In this document: piece after piece, positions 1 to 8,538 of the stretch | Position numbering within the stretch: the stretch's first letter is position 1 | Layout: each line of letters starts with the position of its first letter | Program-made: the position numbers and the translations under genes | Origin: Pseudomonas songnenensis | GTDB lineage: Bacteria > Pseudomonadota > Gammaproteobacteria > Pseudomonadales > Pseudomonadaceae | Reading direction: 5' to 3' | DNA: 64,000 bases | Assembly: GCF_003696315.1 (NCBI RefSeq) | Contig: NZ_RFFN01000001.1 | Coordinates: 186,001 to 250,000, forward strand | The notes under the pieces: generated by a model | Told to the model about the DNA's origin: nothing | Seen by the model: the letters and a program-made list of their open reading frames with translations, nothing else | The model's database searches: none

Positions 1-395
1 CGGCCGATCTGGCCGGTGCGGCTCTGCTTGCGCGAGAGGAACAGGCTGACACCGACCAGCGTCAGCAGCGGCGACAGCCAGGACAGGTCGAGGGTCAGCA
101 CCCGCGCCATCAGCGCGGTACCGACGTCCGCGCCAAGCATGATCGCCAGTGCCGTGGGCAGCGCCATTAGACCCTGAGCGACAAAGGAAATGGCCAGCAG
201 CGCGGTGGCATTGCTGCTCTGCACCAGCGCGGTGACGCCGATGCCGGCGCCGAAGGCCAGCGGCGCGTTGCCCATGCTCTGGCCGAGCATGCGCCGCAGG
301 TGCGAGCCATACACCCGCATGATCCCGGTGCGCACGATGTGCGTACCCCAGACCAGCAGGGCAATGGACGACAGCAGGTGCAGCAGGGTCAGCAT
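1..395 (-). CDS. Na/Pi cotransporter family protein, N-terminal part (cut by window edge)
   Basis: The window edge removes the C-terminal part, leaving 131 residues from an ATG at 395. The visible part is very hydrophobic and begins MLTLLHLLSSIALLVWGTHI, and it carries a QSSNAT motif around residues 59-64. The QSS signature is typical of NptA/SLC34-like sodium-phosphate cotransporters (PF02690), where it contributes to substrate and sodium binding in the inner membrane. A second member of the family lies at 39.3 kb and the high-affinity Pst system at 14-21 kb. The family call is firm. Whether a C-terminal PhoU-like domain follows cannot be seen. Confidence 0.8.
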   Translation of the reverse strand, partial: MLTLLHLLSSIALLVWGTHIVRTGIMRVYGSHLRRMLGQSMGNAPLAFGAGIGVTALVQSSNATALLAISFVAQGLMALPTALAIMLGADVGTALMARVLTLDLSWLSPLLTLVGVSLFLSRKQSRTGQIG

Positions 396-530
396 GGTTC
401 GGGCTCCTGCCCCGGCGCGCGGCAACGACGACAGCCCGCGTCATGAAGACGCAGATCTGCACCGGGGATAATCGATTGACCCTGGCCCGCCGGCCCCGTT
501 CACCGAACCGTCACAAACCCCGCGAACGCC

Positions 531-1427
531 TCAGGGGCGGGTGTAGTAGCCCACACCCAGCAGCACGTCGTCGACCCGCTGGATCAGCGTGTGCTTCTGC
601 TCGACCGCATTGGTCGCCGGGTTGCGCCAGACGTAATCCACCGTGCCCGAACCCTGCTTGCGTGCCAGTTCGATCATCTCCTTGAACAGCGGCTTGCCGG
701 CGGCATCGTTGACGTTGCGCACATCGACGCCCACCAGGTTCGGCGAGCTGCCGCTGGCGCGGTAGCGACCGTCGTCCAGGCCGATGACGAAGACGTACTC
801 GTCCTGGAAGACGAAGCCGCCGCGCGGGTCGTTGAAGCTGCGGAAGGCGGCCTCGGCACCCTTGTCCCTGACCTGCTGCACGGCGCGGTCGAGCAGCGCC
901 TTGGCATGCTCGGCGGTGGCGCGGGGGATGTAATAGCCGACGCAGAGCACATGGTCGCCGATCTTGCGGAACTGGCTGATCTTGTTCTCGACCTTGTTGT
1001 CGGCGGGGTTGAGCCACTTGTACTCGACGTCGCCGCTGTCCTGCTTGGCCGACTTGTCGAGGATTTCGCGGATGAATGATTTCCCGGAGGCGTCCTTGAG
1101 GTCTGCGACGTTCAGTCCGACCAGGCTGGCCGACGGGCCGCTGCTGGCCTGCATGGTGCCGTCCTCACCGAGCACGAAGATGTAGTACTGGCCGTGGACG
1201 AATTCGCCGCTGCGGTCGTTGAAGGCGGCCAGCGCCTGCTCCGGGCCCTTGGCCTGGAAGGTCAGCACGGCCTGGTCGAGCAGGGCGCGGGCCTGGCTGG
1301 CGTGGCTGCGCTCCACCGAGCCCAGCGTCCGCTGCTGGGCCGGTTCCTGTGCGTGCAGCAGCAGCGGCACGGCGCCCAGCGTGGCAGATAGAGAGAGGGC
1401 GAGCAGCTTCTTGCGGTTCCGGTTCAT
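531..1427 (-). CDS. Periplasmic protein with two Cache domains
   Basis: 298 residues with a Sec signal peptide of about 26 residues (basic MNRNRKK, hydrophobic core, then LLLHAQ). The mature part is an internal duplication: two segments of about 130 residues each start with a helix (HASQARALLDQAV and TAEHAKALLDRAV) and continue with FNDRSGEFVHGQYYIFVLG or FNDPRGGFVFQDEYVFVIG. Each repeat then has a Val-Gly-Leu/Val-Asn/Asp segment and ends in a VGYY motif. This is the single-Cache-2 fold normally found as the sensor part of chemoreceptors and kinases. Here no transmembrane or signalling domain follows, so it is probably a free periplasmic small-molecule-binding protein. The ligand is unknown. 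It is divergent from recC, with 226 bp between. Confidence 0.75.
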   Translation of the reverse strand: MNRNRKKLLALSLSATLGAVPLLLHAQEPAQQRTLGSVERSHASQARALLDQAVLTFQAKGPEQALAAFNDRSGEFVHGQYYIFVLGEDGTMQASSGPSASLVGLNVADLKDASGKSFIREILDKSAKQDSGDVEYKWLNPADNKVENKISQFRKIGDHVLCVGYYIPRATAEHAKALLDRAVQQVRDKGAEAAFRSFNDPRGGFVFQDEYVFVIGLDDGRYRASGSSPNLVGVDVRNVNDAAGKPLFKEMIELARKQGSGTVDYVWRNPATNAVEQKHTLIQRVDDVLLGVGYYTRP

Positions 1428-1653
1428 GAACGACTCCTGACCTGATGGCGGGCGACTAAGCGGCCGCCCCGTATCCCCATGCTAGGCAGCCGCGGCGTAA
1501 TTGATATTGGTCGAGAGAAGCAAAAGGGCAGGGCGAAAGGAGGAGATGTACGGCGACACGAGTTGTCGCATGGCGGGTGCAAGCTGAAATCGCCGGCTCG
1601 CTCCCCTGCGGGGCGGCCTGTAACCTAGCGACTTCTGTTCACGCGGTGCACTC

Positions 1654-4600
1654 ATGCTCAGCCTCTACCACGCCCCTGATCTGGAAACCCTCGGCGAACT
1701 GGCCACACGCCTGCTCGCCCAGCCGCTCGCCGACCCCTTCGCCCCGGCGCTGGTGGTGGTGCCGAGCCAGGGCATGGGTCGCTGGCTGACGCTGGAGCTG
1801 GCGCGCAAGCAGGGCATCGCCATGCAGCTGGAGATTCAGCTGCCGGCCAAGTTCGTCTGGGACCTGAGCCGCACGGTACTGGGCAGCCTGCCCGAGCAGT
1901 CGGCGTTCTCCCCGACCACCCTGACCTGGCGCCTCTACGGCTGGCTCTGCGAGCCGGCCAATCTCGAGCTGGCGCCGCGTCTGGCGCAGTACCTCGATGG
2001 CGGCGATGAGCGCCGGCGGCTGTCATTGGCGGCCAAGATCGCCGACGTCTTCGACCAGTACCTGCTCTATCGCGACGACTGGCTGGCGGCCTGGGAGCGT
2101 GGCGAAACCCTCGATCTCGGTCCCGACGAAGCCTGGCAGGCGCTGCTCTGGCGCGAACTGACCAAGGACGGCCACCCGCACCGCGCGCGCCTGCTCGGCG
2201 ACCTGCTGCAGCGCCTGTACCGCGACGAGCCGCTGCCGGGCCTCCCCGAGCGCCTGCTGGTGTTCGGCATCAGCAGCCTGCCGCCGCACCACCTGCGCGT
2301 GCTCGATGGCCTGGCGCGGCATATCGACGTGGTGGTCTGCGCACTCAACCCGAGCCGCGAGGCCTGGGGCGAGATTCGCGATATCCGCGAGCTGGCCAGG
2401 CAACCGCAGAGCGGTGTCGATGACTGGTATCTGGACGTCGGCCATCCGCTGCTGGCCAGTCTCGGCAAGCAGGGCCGCGACTTTTTCGACTCGCTGTTCA
2501 GCCTCACCGCCAGCGAAGGCAGTCAGGAATTCGGCCTGTATTCCGAAGACGAGGACCTGCACGACGACAGCCTGCTGCATGCCTTGCAGAACGACATCCT
2601 GCGCCTGCGCACCCGCCTGCCCGATGAGCGGATCACCCTGGCCGAGAACGACCGTTCGCTGGAGGTGCATATCGCCCACTCGCCGCTGCGCGAGGTGGAA
2701 ATCCTCCATGACCAGCTGCTGGCGCGCTTCGCCGCCGACCCGGCGCTGACGCCGGACCAGGTGGTGGTGCTGACCCCCGACATCGAACGTTATGCGCCCT
2801 TCATCGAGGCGGTGTTCGCCCCGCGCGAGGGCAGCCCGCGGATTCCCTACAGCCTCGCCGACCGCAGCCTGCGCGCCGAGGTACCGTTGATCGAGGCCTT
2901 TCTCGAACTGCTGTTGCTGGCGCAGAGCCGTTTCGCAGCCGAGGAAATCCTCGCCTGGCTGGAGCAGCCGGCCATCGCCCGCCGCGCCGGCATCGAAAGC
3001 GAAGACCTGCCGCTGCTGCGCGACTGGCTGCGCGAGGCCGGCGTGCGCTGGGGCCGCGATGGCGAGCAGCGCGCACGGCTGGGCCTGCCGGCCGAGCCGG
3101 CCTTTACCTGGCGCCAGGGGCTGGACCGCCTGCTGCTGGGCTTCGCTGCACCGCCGCAGCTGGCCGGCGACCGCGCGCCCTTGCTTGGCGAGCACTGGCC
3201 GCTGGATGCGCTGGAAGGCGCGCGCGGGCAGTTGCTCGGGCGATTGGTGGACTTCGTCGAGCGACTCGGCAGCCTGGCCGATCAACTGGCTAGGCCGCGC
3301 CCGCTGGCCGAGTGGGCGGATGACCTGCAAGTGCTGATCGATACGCTGTTCGACGAGCGCGAGGCCGGCGAGACGCTGCTGCTGCTCTCCCAGGCCTGCG
3401 CCGCCCTGCGCGATCAGGCCCAGGCCGCCGACCTCACCCGGCCCATCGAGCTGGAACTGGTGCACCAGCAGCTCAGCGCCGCGCTGCAGCAGGGCGGCGG
3501 CGCTTCGGGCTTTCTCACCGGCGCGGTGACCTTCTGCACCATGGTGCCGATGCGCAGCCTGCCGTTCCGCGTGGTCTGCCTGCTCGGCCTGGACGATGGC
3601 GCCTTCCCGCGGCGCACGCCGCCGTCGGGCTTCGACCTGATCGGCCGGCATCCGCGCCGTGGCGACCGGGCGCGGCGCCTCGACGACCGCTACCTGCTGC
3701 TGGAGACGCTGCTCTCGGCGCGCCAGGCGCTGTACCTGTCCTATGTCGGCCGTGACCCGCGCGACAACGCCGTGCTGCCGCCCTCGGTGCTGCTCAGCGA
3801 GGTGCTCGAGGCAGTGGCCATGACTGCCGTGCCGGCCGACGGGGCGCGGCCGGTCAGCCAGAAGATCCTCATCGCGCATCCGCTGCAGCCGTTCTCGCCG
3901 CGTAATTTCGGCGAAGCGCCCTGTGCCGGCTATTCGCTGCCCTGGTTCCGCGCCGCCCAGCGCCTGGCCGAGCCACCACAGGCGCAGGCGCAACCCTTCG
4001 CCAGTCTGCTTGCCGAACCCGATGAGGCCTGGCTGACTATCGAGCCGTCGCAGCTGCTGCAGTGCTTCCGCCACCCGGCGCGCTTCCTGCTCGAACAGCG
4101 CCTCGGTCTGCGCCTGGCCGATGATCAGGAATCGCTTGCCAGTGATGAGCCGTTCGATCTGGAAATGCCGGCCTGGAACGGCCTGCGCCGCCTGTCGCTG
4201 CAAGCGATGGAACAGGGCTGGAGCGACGAGGAGGAGCGGCGCATGGCCTGCGCGGCGGGCTGGCTGCCCACCGGCGAGCTGGGCCAGGCGCTGTGGGGCA
4301 AACTGCGCGGACCTGTGCGTGCCTTTGCACCGCGGCTGTTCGAACTGCGCCCGGACGCCGTGCCCGAGCCGCTGCCGGTGGACATTACCCTGGCCGGCGT
4401 GCGCATACATGGCTGGCTCGACGGCGTGACGCCGGGCGGGCTGTTCGGCTGGAAGCTCGGCCGCCTCGGCGAATGGGACCTGCCGCCGTTCTGGCTACGC
4501 CACCTGCTGCTCAACCTGTGCGCCACGCCCGGCATCGAGCGCCACAGCCTGATGCTTTCGCCGGCCGGTGATTGGCAGCTGGGGCCGCTGGCCAATGCCG

Positions 4601-4923
4601 CCGAGCTGCTGGAGCCCTGGCTGGTGGCCTACCGCAGCGCGATCCGCGAGCCGCTGCCGTTGCTGCCGCGTAGCAGCCATGCCTTCGCCAAGGGCTATCG
4701 CAAGCCGGCCCGCGGCAGTGAACCGCTCGACTGCGCCCGCAAGCGCGCCCGAGAGGCCTGGCTCGGCGCCGAGTTCAGTCCCATCGCCGCCGAGGCCGAA
4801 GACCCCTGGAACGCCTTGGCCTTCCGCGATCGCGATCCGCTGGACGAGCGTTTCGAAACCCTGGCCGAACAGCTGATCGGCCCAGCCCTGGATGCCCTGG
4901 CCGATGAGGAGCAGGAAGAATGA
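1654..4923 (+). CDS. recC: Exodeoxyribonuclease V subunit gamma RecC
   Basis: 1089 residues. RecC holds the RecBCD heterotrimer together, splits the duplex with its pin and scans the 3' strand for the Chi sequence during double-strand break repair. The N-terminus (LYHAPDLETLGELATRLL, then VVVPSQGMGRWLTLELA) is the characteristic RecC start. The middle and C-terminal parts keep the inactive helicase-like and nuclease-like folds of the family (FRVVCLLGLDDGAFPR; YLLLETLLSARQALYLSY). The ATG at 1654 is chosen because it begins the conserved segment. The stop overlaps the recB start as ATGA, implying translational coupling. Confidence 0.96.
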   Translation: MLSLYHAPDLETLGELATRLLAQPLADPFAPALVVVPSQGMGRWLTLELARKQGIAMQLEIQLPAKFVWDLSRTVLGSLPEQSAFSPTTLTWRLYGWLCEPANLELAPRLAQYLDGGDERRRLSLAAKIADVFDQYLLYRDDWLAAWERGETLDLGPDEAWQALLWRELTKDGHPHRARLLGDLLQRLYRDEPLPGLPERLLVFGISSLPPHHLRVLDGLARHIDVVVCALNPSREAWGEIRDIRELARQPQSGVDDWYLDVGHPLLASLGKQGRDFFDSLFSLTASEGSQEFGLYSEDEDLHDDSLLHALQNDILRLRTRLPDERITLAENDRSLEVHIAHSPLREVEILHDQLLARFAADPALTPDQVVVLTPDIERYAPFIEAVFAPREGSPRIPYSLADRSLRAEVPLIEAFLELLLLAQSRFAAEEILAWLEQPAIARRAGIESEDLPLLRDWLREAGVRWGRDGEQRARLGLPAEPAFTWRQGLDRLLLGFAAPPQLAGDRAPLLGEHWPLDALEGARGQLLGRLVDFVERLGSLADQLARPRPLAEWADDLQVLIDTLFDEREAGETLLLLSQACAALRDQAQAADLTRPIELELVHQQLSAALQQGGGASGFLTGAVTFCTMVPMRSLPFRVVCLLGLDDGAFPRRTPPSGFDLIGRHPRRGDRARRLDDRYLLLETLLSARQALYLSYVGRDPRDNAVLPPSVLLSEVLEAVAMTAVPADGARPVSQKILIAHPLQPFSPRNFGEAPCAGYSLPWFRAAQRLAEPPQAQAQPFASLLAEPDEAWLTIEPSQLLQCFRHPARFLLEQRLGLRLADDQESLASDEPFDLEMPAWNGLRRLSLQAMEQGWSDEEERRMACAAGWLPTGELGQALWGKLRGPVRAFAPRLFELRPDAVPEPLPVDITLAGVRIHGWLDGVTPGGLFGWKLGRLGEWDLPPFWLRHLLLNLCATPGIERHSLMLSPAGDWQLGPLANAAELLEPWLVAYRSAIREPLPLLPRSSHAFAKGYRKPARGSEPLDCARKRAREAWLGAEFSPIAAEAEDPWNALAFRDRDPLDERFETLAEQLIGPALDALADEEQEE

Positions 4924-7900
4924 AACTCGACCTCCTCGACTCCCCCTTCGACGGCCGCTCGCTGATCGAAGCCAGCGCCGGCACCGGCAAGACCTGGACG
5001 CTCACCGCGCTCTATGCGCGTCTGCTGCTGGAGCGGCAGTTGTCCGTAGGGCAGATTCTGGTGGTCACCTACACCACCGCCGCCACCGCCGAGCTGCGCG
5101 AGCGCATCCGCGCGCGACTGGCCGATCTGCTGGCGGTTTATGACGGCACGCCGAGCAGCGATGACTTCCTCAATCGCCTGCACGCCCGCTACCCGGACGA
5201 AGCCTCGCGGCGGCGCCTGCTGCTCGCCGTGCACGGTTTCGACGAGGCGGCGATCTTCACCATCCACGGCTTCTGCCAGCGCGCCCTGCAGGACGCCGCC
5301 TTCGAGGCCGGCGGCGACTTCGACAGCGAGCTGACCGCCGATGACCGCGAGATCATCGACGCGCTGCTCGCCGATGCCTGGCGCAGCGAGCTGGCCGATG
5401 CCGACCCGGCCTGGGCGCGTTTCCTCGCCAAGAGCCGGATCACACCCGTGTGGCTGCGCCAGCGGCTGCGCAGTCATCTGGGCAAGCCCTATCTGCGCGT
5501 CGAGCCGCAGGGAGGCGTGGTGGCGGCCGATCTGCGCCCGGTCGAGGCGGCCTGGCAGCGTGCCGCGGCGCTCTGGCAGGAAGCGGGCGCTTCCTGGGTC
5601 GCAGCGCTTTCGGGCCACGGCGGCCTCAGTCAGAGCACCCACAAGAGCATCAAGTTTTCCTCTTGGCAGGCGGAACTGGATGCGTATTTCGCCGATCCGG
5701 CGACAATGTTCGACCTCCCCGAGGGTGCGGCGAAGTTCGGCGTCCGTGCACTGAGCAAGGCCTGCAAGAAGGGCCATGACGCGCCGGTGTGCGAGCTGGC
5801 CCATGCGCTGGATGAACTGGCGGATCAGGTCGCCGAGGCACTGCCGGCCGGCAAGCAGCGGTTGATCGCGCTGCAGGTCGCGCTGCTCGAGCGGCTCGAT
5901 CGCGAGCTGCCCGAGCGCAAGGCGGCGCAGCGGCTGCTGGCCTTCGACGACCTGCTCAATCGTCTGGATCAGGCGCTGCGGGGGCCGGTCGGCAAGGACC
6001 TGGCGGCCTCGCTGCGCGCCACCTATCCGCTGGCGCTGATCGACGAGTTCCAGGACACCGACCCGATCCAGTACGCCATCTTCGACCGCATCTACGCCAA
6101 GGGCCGTGATGCCTCGCTGTGCTTCGTCGGCGACCCCAAGCAGGCGATCTACGCCTTTCGCGGCGCGGACCTGGCCACTTACATGACGGCCAAGCAACAG
6201 GCCGATCGCGAGCCCTTCAACCTGCCGACCAACTACCGCTCGACGCCCGAGCTGATCGCCGCGCTCAACCAGCTGTTCGACCATCCGCAGCCGTTCGCCC
6301 AACCCGACCTGCGTTATCCAGCGGTAGGCGCGGCCGACAAGCCGCGCGCTCGCCTGCGGCTGCTGGAGGAAGGCGGGGCGGCGCCGCTGTCGCTGGTCTG
6401 GCTCGGCGACGATCCGCTGGGCAAGGGCGAGGCCGCACAACTGGCGGCGAGCGACACGGCGCGACGCATCGCCGTGCAGCTGGCTGGCGCCGCCGAGGGC
6501 CGCGCCGGCTTCGAGCAGGGCGACCGGTTCACCCCACTCAAGGGCGGCGATATCGCCGTGCTGGTGGCCAATCACCGCCAGGCCGGGATGATCGCCGACG
6601 AGCTGGCCGCGCGTGGCGTGCCCAGCGTGCGTCGCGGGCGCGACAGCGTCTGGCGCAGCGAGGAGGCCGCCGAACTGGCCGCGGTGCTCGCCGCCTATGC
6701 CGAGCCGGGACGCGAGGGTCTGCTGCGGCATGCCCTGGCGACGCGCCTGCTGGGTCGCAGCGCCGCCGATCTCGCCCGCTGCCAGGATGACCAGCATGAA
6801 TGGGACGCCGAGCGCGAAGCCGCCGAGCGCTATCACCAGCTCTGGCAACAGCAGGGCTTCATGCGCGTGTTCCGCGCCTGGCTCGACGAGCAGGCGGTGG
6901 CCGAACGCCTGCTGGCGCGGGTGGATGGCGAACGGCGGTTGACCAACCTGCTGCATCTGGGTGAGTTGCTGCAGGCCGAGAGCCTGCTGCGTCCCGGGCT
7001 CGAGCCGCTGCTTGCCTGGTTCAATGCCCAGCGCGGCAGCGAAGGCGCCGGTGAGGAAGCGCTGCTGCGCCTGGAAAGCGATGCCGAACGGGTGCAGATC
7101 GTCACCATCCACACCAGCAAGGGGCTGGAATACCCGCTGGTGTTCTGCCCTTTCCTCTGGGATGGCAAGCTGCTCGGCAAGAACCGCGACAGTGCCCGTT
7201 GTCACGATGCCGATGGCCAGCCGCTGCTGGACCTGGGCAGCGGCGAGCTGGAGGACAATCTCGAACGCGCCCGTCAGGAGGTGTTCGCCGAACAGCTGCG
7301 GCTGGCCTACGTTGCGCTGACCCGCGCCCGTGACCGGCTCTGGCTGCATTGGGGGCCGGTCAACCTGTGCAAGCCGAAGAAGGACGGCAGCCTGGCCGAT
7401 GAAGGCCTGCACAGCAGCGCGCTGGCCTGGCTGCTGCACGGCCGGGATCTCCCTGGCGAGCACCCCTTGAGCGAGCTGGGCAATCATCTGGCGGACCTCA
7501 ATGGCGGAAGCCTGCGCCTGGCCATCGAGCGCCTGGTCGCCACGAGCGACGGGCGCATGGCCTGCCTGCCGCTCGAGTCGCGTGAGGCCAGCACCCAGGG
7601 CAGCGGCCGCGCAGCGCCGCCCGAGCACCTGGCGCAGCTCAACCGCAGCCTCTACAGCGCCTGGCGCATCGGCAGCTTCTCCGGCCTCGCCGCCGGCATG
7701 CACATGGAAGCGCCGGACCGCGACGCCCTGGCGATGCCCGATGCCGGCGAGCCGGGCAGCGGCTTCTTCGCCTTCCCACGCGGCGCTCGGGCCGGTACCT
7801 GTCTGCATGCCATCCTCGAGGACTGGGCGCGGGGCAAGGGCGAGCTGGATGCGCTGGTCGAGCCGGCGCTCAAGGCCTACGGCCTGCCGCTGGAATGGAA

Positions 7901-8468
7901 GGAGATCGCCACGGCGCATCTGCAAAAGGTGCTGGAAACCGATATGGATGGCGCCGGCCTCACCCTCGCCGCGCTGCAATCGGCCAGACGCCTGCCGGAA
8001 CTGGGCTTTACCTTCCCGGTGCGGGATCTGGACGTGGCGCGCCTGCGCGCCTTGCTGACCGACCCGGCCAACGGGCTGGCCGCACCGCTGCGCGAGGCCG
8101 CAGCGCGGCTGGAATTCGACAGCCTCAAGGGCTTTCTCAAGGGCTTTATCGACCTGACCTTCGAGCACGGCGGCCGCTGGTACATCGCCGATTACAAGTC
8201 CAACTGGCTCGGCCCGGACGCCAGCTACTACGGCGGCGAGCGGCTGCTGCAGGCGCTGGCGGGCGAGCACTACTACCTGCAATACCTGATCTACCTGGTG
8301 GCGCTGCGCCGCTTCCTGCGCCAGCGCCTGGCGGATTTTCGCGACGAGCAGCTGGGCGGCGCCTTCTACCTGTTCCTGCGCGGCATGCCCGAGGCCGGCG
8401 TTTACTTCGCGCGGCCGGACGATGCGCTGCTCGATGCGCTGGATCGACTGTTCGAGGAGGGACGGTGA
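4920..8468 (+). CDS. recB: Exodeoxyribonuclease V subunit beta RecB (helicase-nuclease)
   Basis: 1182 residues. RecB is the 3'-5' SF1A helicase and the only nuclease of RecBCD. Walker A (ASAGTGKTWT) lies at about residues 17-26. Helicase motif II is in ALIDEFQDTDPIQY, motif III in CFVGDPKQAIYAFRGAD, and motif V/VI in VTIHTSKGLEYPLVF and AYVALTRARDRLW. The C-terminal nuclease domain shows the GFIDLTFEHGGRWYIADYKSN region at about 1075-1095, with the catalytic Asp and the DYK motif, so the nuclease looks intact. It overlaps recC by 4 bp, and recD follows after 70 bp. Confidence 0.97.
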   Translation: MKLDLLDSPFDGRSLIEASAGTGKTWTLTALYARLLLERQLSVGQILVVTYTTAATAELRERIRARLADLLAVYDGTPSSDDFLNRLHARYPDEASRRRLLLAVHGFDEAAIFTIHGFCQRALQDAAFEAGGDFDSELTADDREIIDALLADAWRSELADADPAWARFLAKSRITPVWLRQRLRSHLGKPYLRVEPQGGVVAADLRPVEAAWQRAAALWQEAGASWVAALSGHGGLSQSTHKSIKFSSWQAELDAYFADPATMFDLPEGAAKFGVRALSKACKKGHDAPVCELAHALDELADQVAEALPAGKQRLIALQVALLERLDRELPERKAAQRLLAFDDLLNRLDQALRGPVGKDLAASLRATYPLALIDEFQDTDPIQYAIFDRIYAKGRDASLCFVGDPKQAIYAFRGADLATYMTAKQQADREPFNLPTNYRSTPELIAALNQLFDHPQPFAQPDLRYPAVGAADKPRARLRLLEEGGAAPLSLVWLGDDPLGKGEAAQLAASDTARRIAVQLAGAAEGRAGFEQGDRFTPLKGGDIAVLVANHRQAGMIADELAARGVPSVRRGRDSVWRSEEAAELAAVLAAYAEPGREGLLRHALATRLLGRSAADLARCQDDQHEWDAEREAAERYHQLWQQQGFMRVFRAWLDEQAVAERLLARVDGERRLTNLLHLGELLQAESLLRPGLEPLLAWFNAQRGSEGAGEEALLRLESDAERVQIVTIHTSKGLEYPLVFCPFLWDGKLLGKNRDSARCHDADGQPLLDLGSGELEDNLERARQEVFAEQLRLAYVALTRARDRLWLHWGPVNLCKPKKDGSLADEGLHSSALAWLLHGRDLPGEHPLSELGNHLADLNGGSLRLAIERLVATSDGRMACLPLESREASTQGSGRAAPPEHLAQLNRSLYSAWRIGSFSGLAAGMHMEAPDRDALAMPDAGEPGSGFFAFPRGARAGTCLHAILEDWARGKGELDALVEPALKAYGLPLEWKEIATAHLQKVLETDMDGAGLTLAALQSARRLPELGFTFPVRDLDVARLRALLTDPANGLAAPLREAAARLEFDSLKGFLKGFIDLTFEHGGRWYIADYKSNWLGPDASYYGGERLLQALAGEHYYLQYLIYLVALRRFLRQRLADFRDEQLGGAFYLFLRGMPEAGVYFARPDDALLDALDRLFEEGR

Positions 8469-8538
8469 TGGTGCGCTTTGGCGGTCTTGGCCGCGAGAAT
8501 GGGCGTGGCAGCGCTTACCTGCCGACCAGGAGCGATAT

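Noticed and set aside
2023..4410. 795-codon minus-strand open frame opposite recC
   Set aside because: Composition is Gln/Arg/Ala-rich and low in conserved motifs; it is the antisense of recC, produced by high third-position GC.
4695..8282. 1195-codon minus-strand open frame opposite recB
   Set aside because: Mirror of the recB coding frame with no recognisable domain; recB itself has intact helicase and nuclease motifs.
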